From contig JAFOJB010000530.1 in the NCBI GenBank assembly GCA_017420455.1, positions 1 through 7,211 of the forward strand: DNA of 7,211 nt, read 5' to 3'. The notes under the pieces were generated by a model that saw nothing but the letters and a program-made list of their open reading frames with translations, was not told where the DNA came from and ran no database searches. Positions 6,556-7,211 of this stretch are shown here, one piece after another (the stretch's first letter is position 1; every line of letters starts with the position of its first letter). A program made the translations under genes and the position numbers. This stretch comes from Blautia sp. GTDB lineage: Bacteria; Bacillota; Clostridia; Lachnospirales; Lachnospiraceae.

Positions 6556-7211
6556 TTATTTCGCCTCGTACCAGTTTTCTCCCGTATGACAGTCGGCCGA
6601 AAGCGGGACCGAAAGAGACGCCGCCTTCTGCATTTCCTCCGTGAGGAGCGTTTTTACATATTCCGCCTCTTCCTTCGGCGCCTCGATCAGCAGTTCGTCG
6701 TGGATCTGCAGGATCAGTTTCGACTTGAGGCCCTCTTCGGTAAGCCGCGCGTACACGCGGTTCATGGCGATCTTCATGATATCCGCCGCCGTTCCCTGGA
6801 TCGGGCTGTTCATCGCGACCCGCTCGCCGAAGGACCGCTGCACGAAATTCGCCGCGCGCAGCTCCGGCACCGGTCTCCTCCTGCCGAAGAGCGATACCGC
6901 GTATCCCTTCTCCTTTGCGGAGGAAACGAGTCCGTCGAGGAACGTCTTGATCCCGGGATACGTCTCAAAGTATCTGGCGATATAGTCCGCCGCTTCCTTC
7001 GGCGTGATCATCAGCCCCTGGCTTAAGCCGAACGCGCTGATCCCGTATACGATGCCGAAGTTGACGGCTTTCGCGTTCCGCCGCATGCCTTCCGTGACCT
7101 CGTCGAACGGGACGTGGAAGACCTGCGAGGCGGTCATCCGGTGGATATCCTGCGCCGAACGGTAGGCTGCGATGAGGTTCTCGTCGCCGGACATGTGCGC
7201 AAGGACGCGCA
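6556..7211 (-). CDS. polA: DNA polymerase I, C-terminal part (cut by window edge)
   Basis: Only the last 217 residues of the polymerase domain are in the window; the gene continues past the right edge. The first visible codons read RVLAHMSGDENL, the tail of polymerase motif A. The fingers-domain O-helix (motif B) appears as RRNAKAVNFGIVYG, and the catalytic motif C as QIHDELLIEAP. The frame closes with TAA at 6556–6558. The ATG at 7194 is internal (the Met of motif A), not a start. The enzyme fills gaps in replication and repair, including Okazaki-fragment processing; whether its exonuclease domains are intact cannot be seen. Composition is unusual for the window: by hand count, about 82 CpG in 611 bases, and GCG for 18 of 26 alanines. 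Confidence 0.97.
   Translation of the reverse strand, partial: RVLAHMSGDENLIAAYRSAQDIHRMTASQVFHVPFDEVTEGMRRNAKAVNFGIVYGISAFGLSQGLMITPKEAADYIARYFETYPGIKTFLDGLVSSAKEKGYAVSLFGRRRPVPELRAANFVQRSFGERVAMNSPIQGTAADIMKIAMNRVYARLTEEGLKSKLILQIHDELLIEAPKEEAEYVKTLLTEEMQKAASLSVPLSADCHTGENWYEAK

Noticed and set aside
6190..7026. Plus-strand open frame (278 codons) across the coaE–polA boundary
   Set aside because: It is antisense to two well-supported genes, and its arginine- and histidine-rich translation is typical of a shadow frame.

Overview
The window looks like chromosomal DNA of a moderate-GC Firmicute, most likely a Clostridia member such as a Lachnospiraceae. This rests on strong purine-rich ribosome binding sites, a Gram-positive-style promoter, and the gene set polA–coaE–YycJ-type hydrolase–ACT protein–PFL/UPF0210 protein. 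The family-level placement is inference. There is no rRNA, tRNA, CRISPR array or mobile element.

Left half (+ strand): a 208-base leader with a good sigma-A-type promoter and several direct repeats is followed by rfbA, rfbB and rfbD. These are three of the four enzymes that make dTDP-L-rhamnose, a precursor of cell-wall or capsular polysaccharide. The fourth, the 3,5-epimerase RfbC, is absent from the window. The rfbA–rfbB gap carries three tandem copies of a 13-mer directly in front of the rfbB ribosome binding site.

Middle (3233–3440): a short non-coding stretch ends in a strong bidirectional terminator shared by the two convergent transcription units.

Right half (− strand, read from right to left): a tightly packed run enters from the right edge. 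It contains the 3' end of polA (DNA polymerase I), coaE (last step of coenzyme A synthesis), a YycJ/WalJ-like metallo-beta-lactamase-fold hydrolase, a small ACT-domain protein, and a PFL-family (UPF0210/DUF711) protein. Gaps are 0, 58, 12 and 14 bases, so co-transcription is likely. The ACT and PFL proteins are a conserved pair of unknown function.

The most notable observations are: a sharp change in composition and codon choice exactly at the polA/coaE boundary; reiterated short repeats in both rfb leaders, including an 11-bp-period PHO-box-like element; and the rhamnose gene set lacking rfbC. I see no clearly new multi-gene system. The nearest candidate is the uncharacterised ACT–PFL pair.
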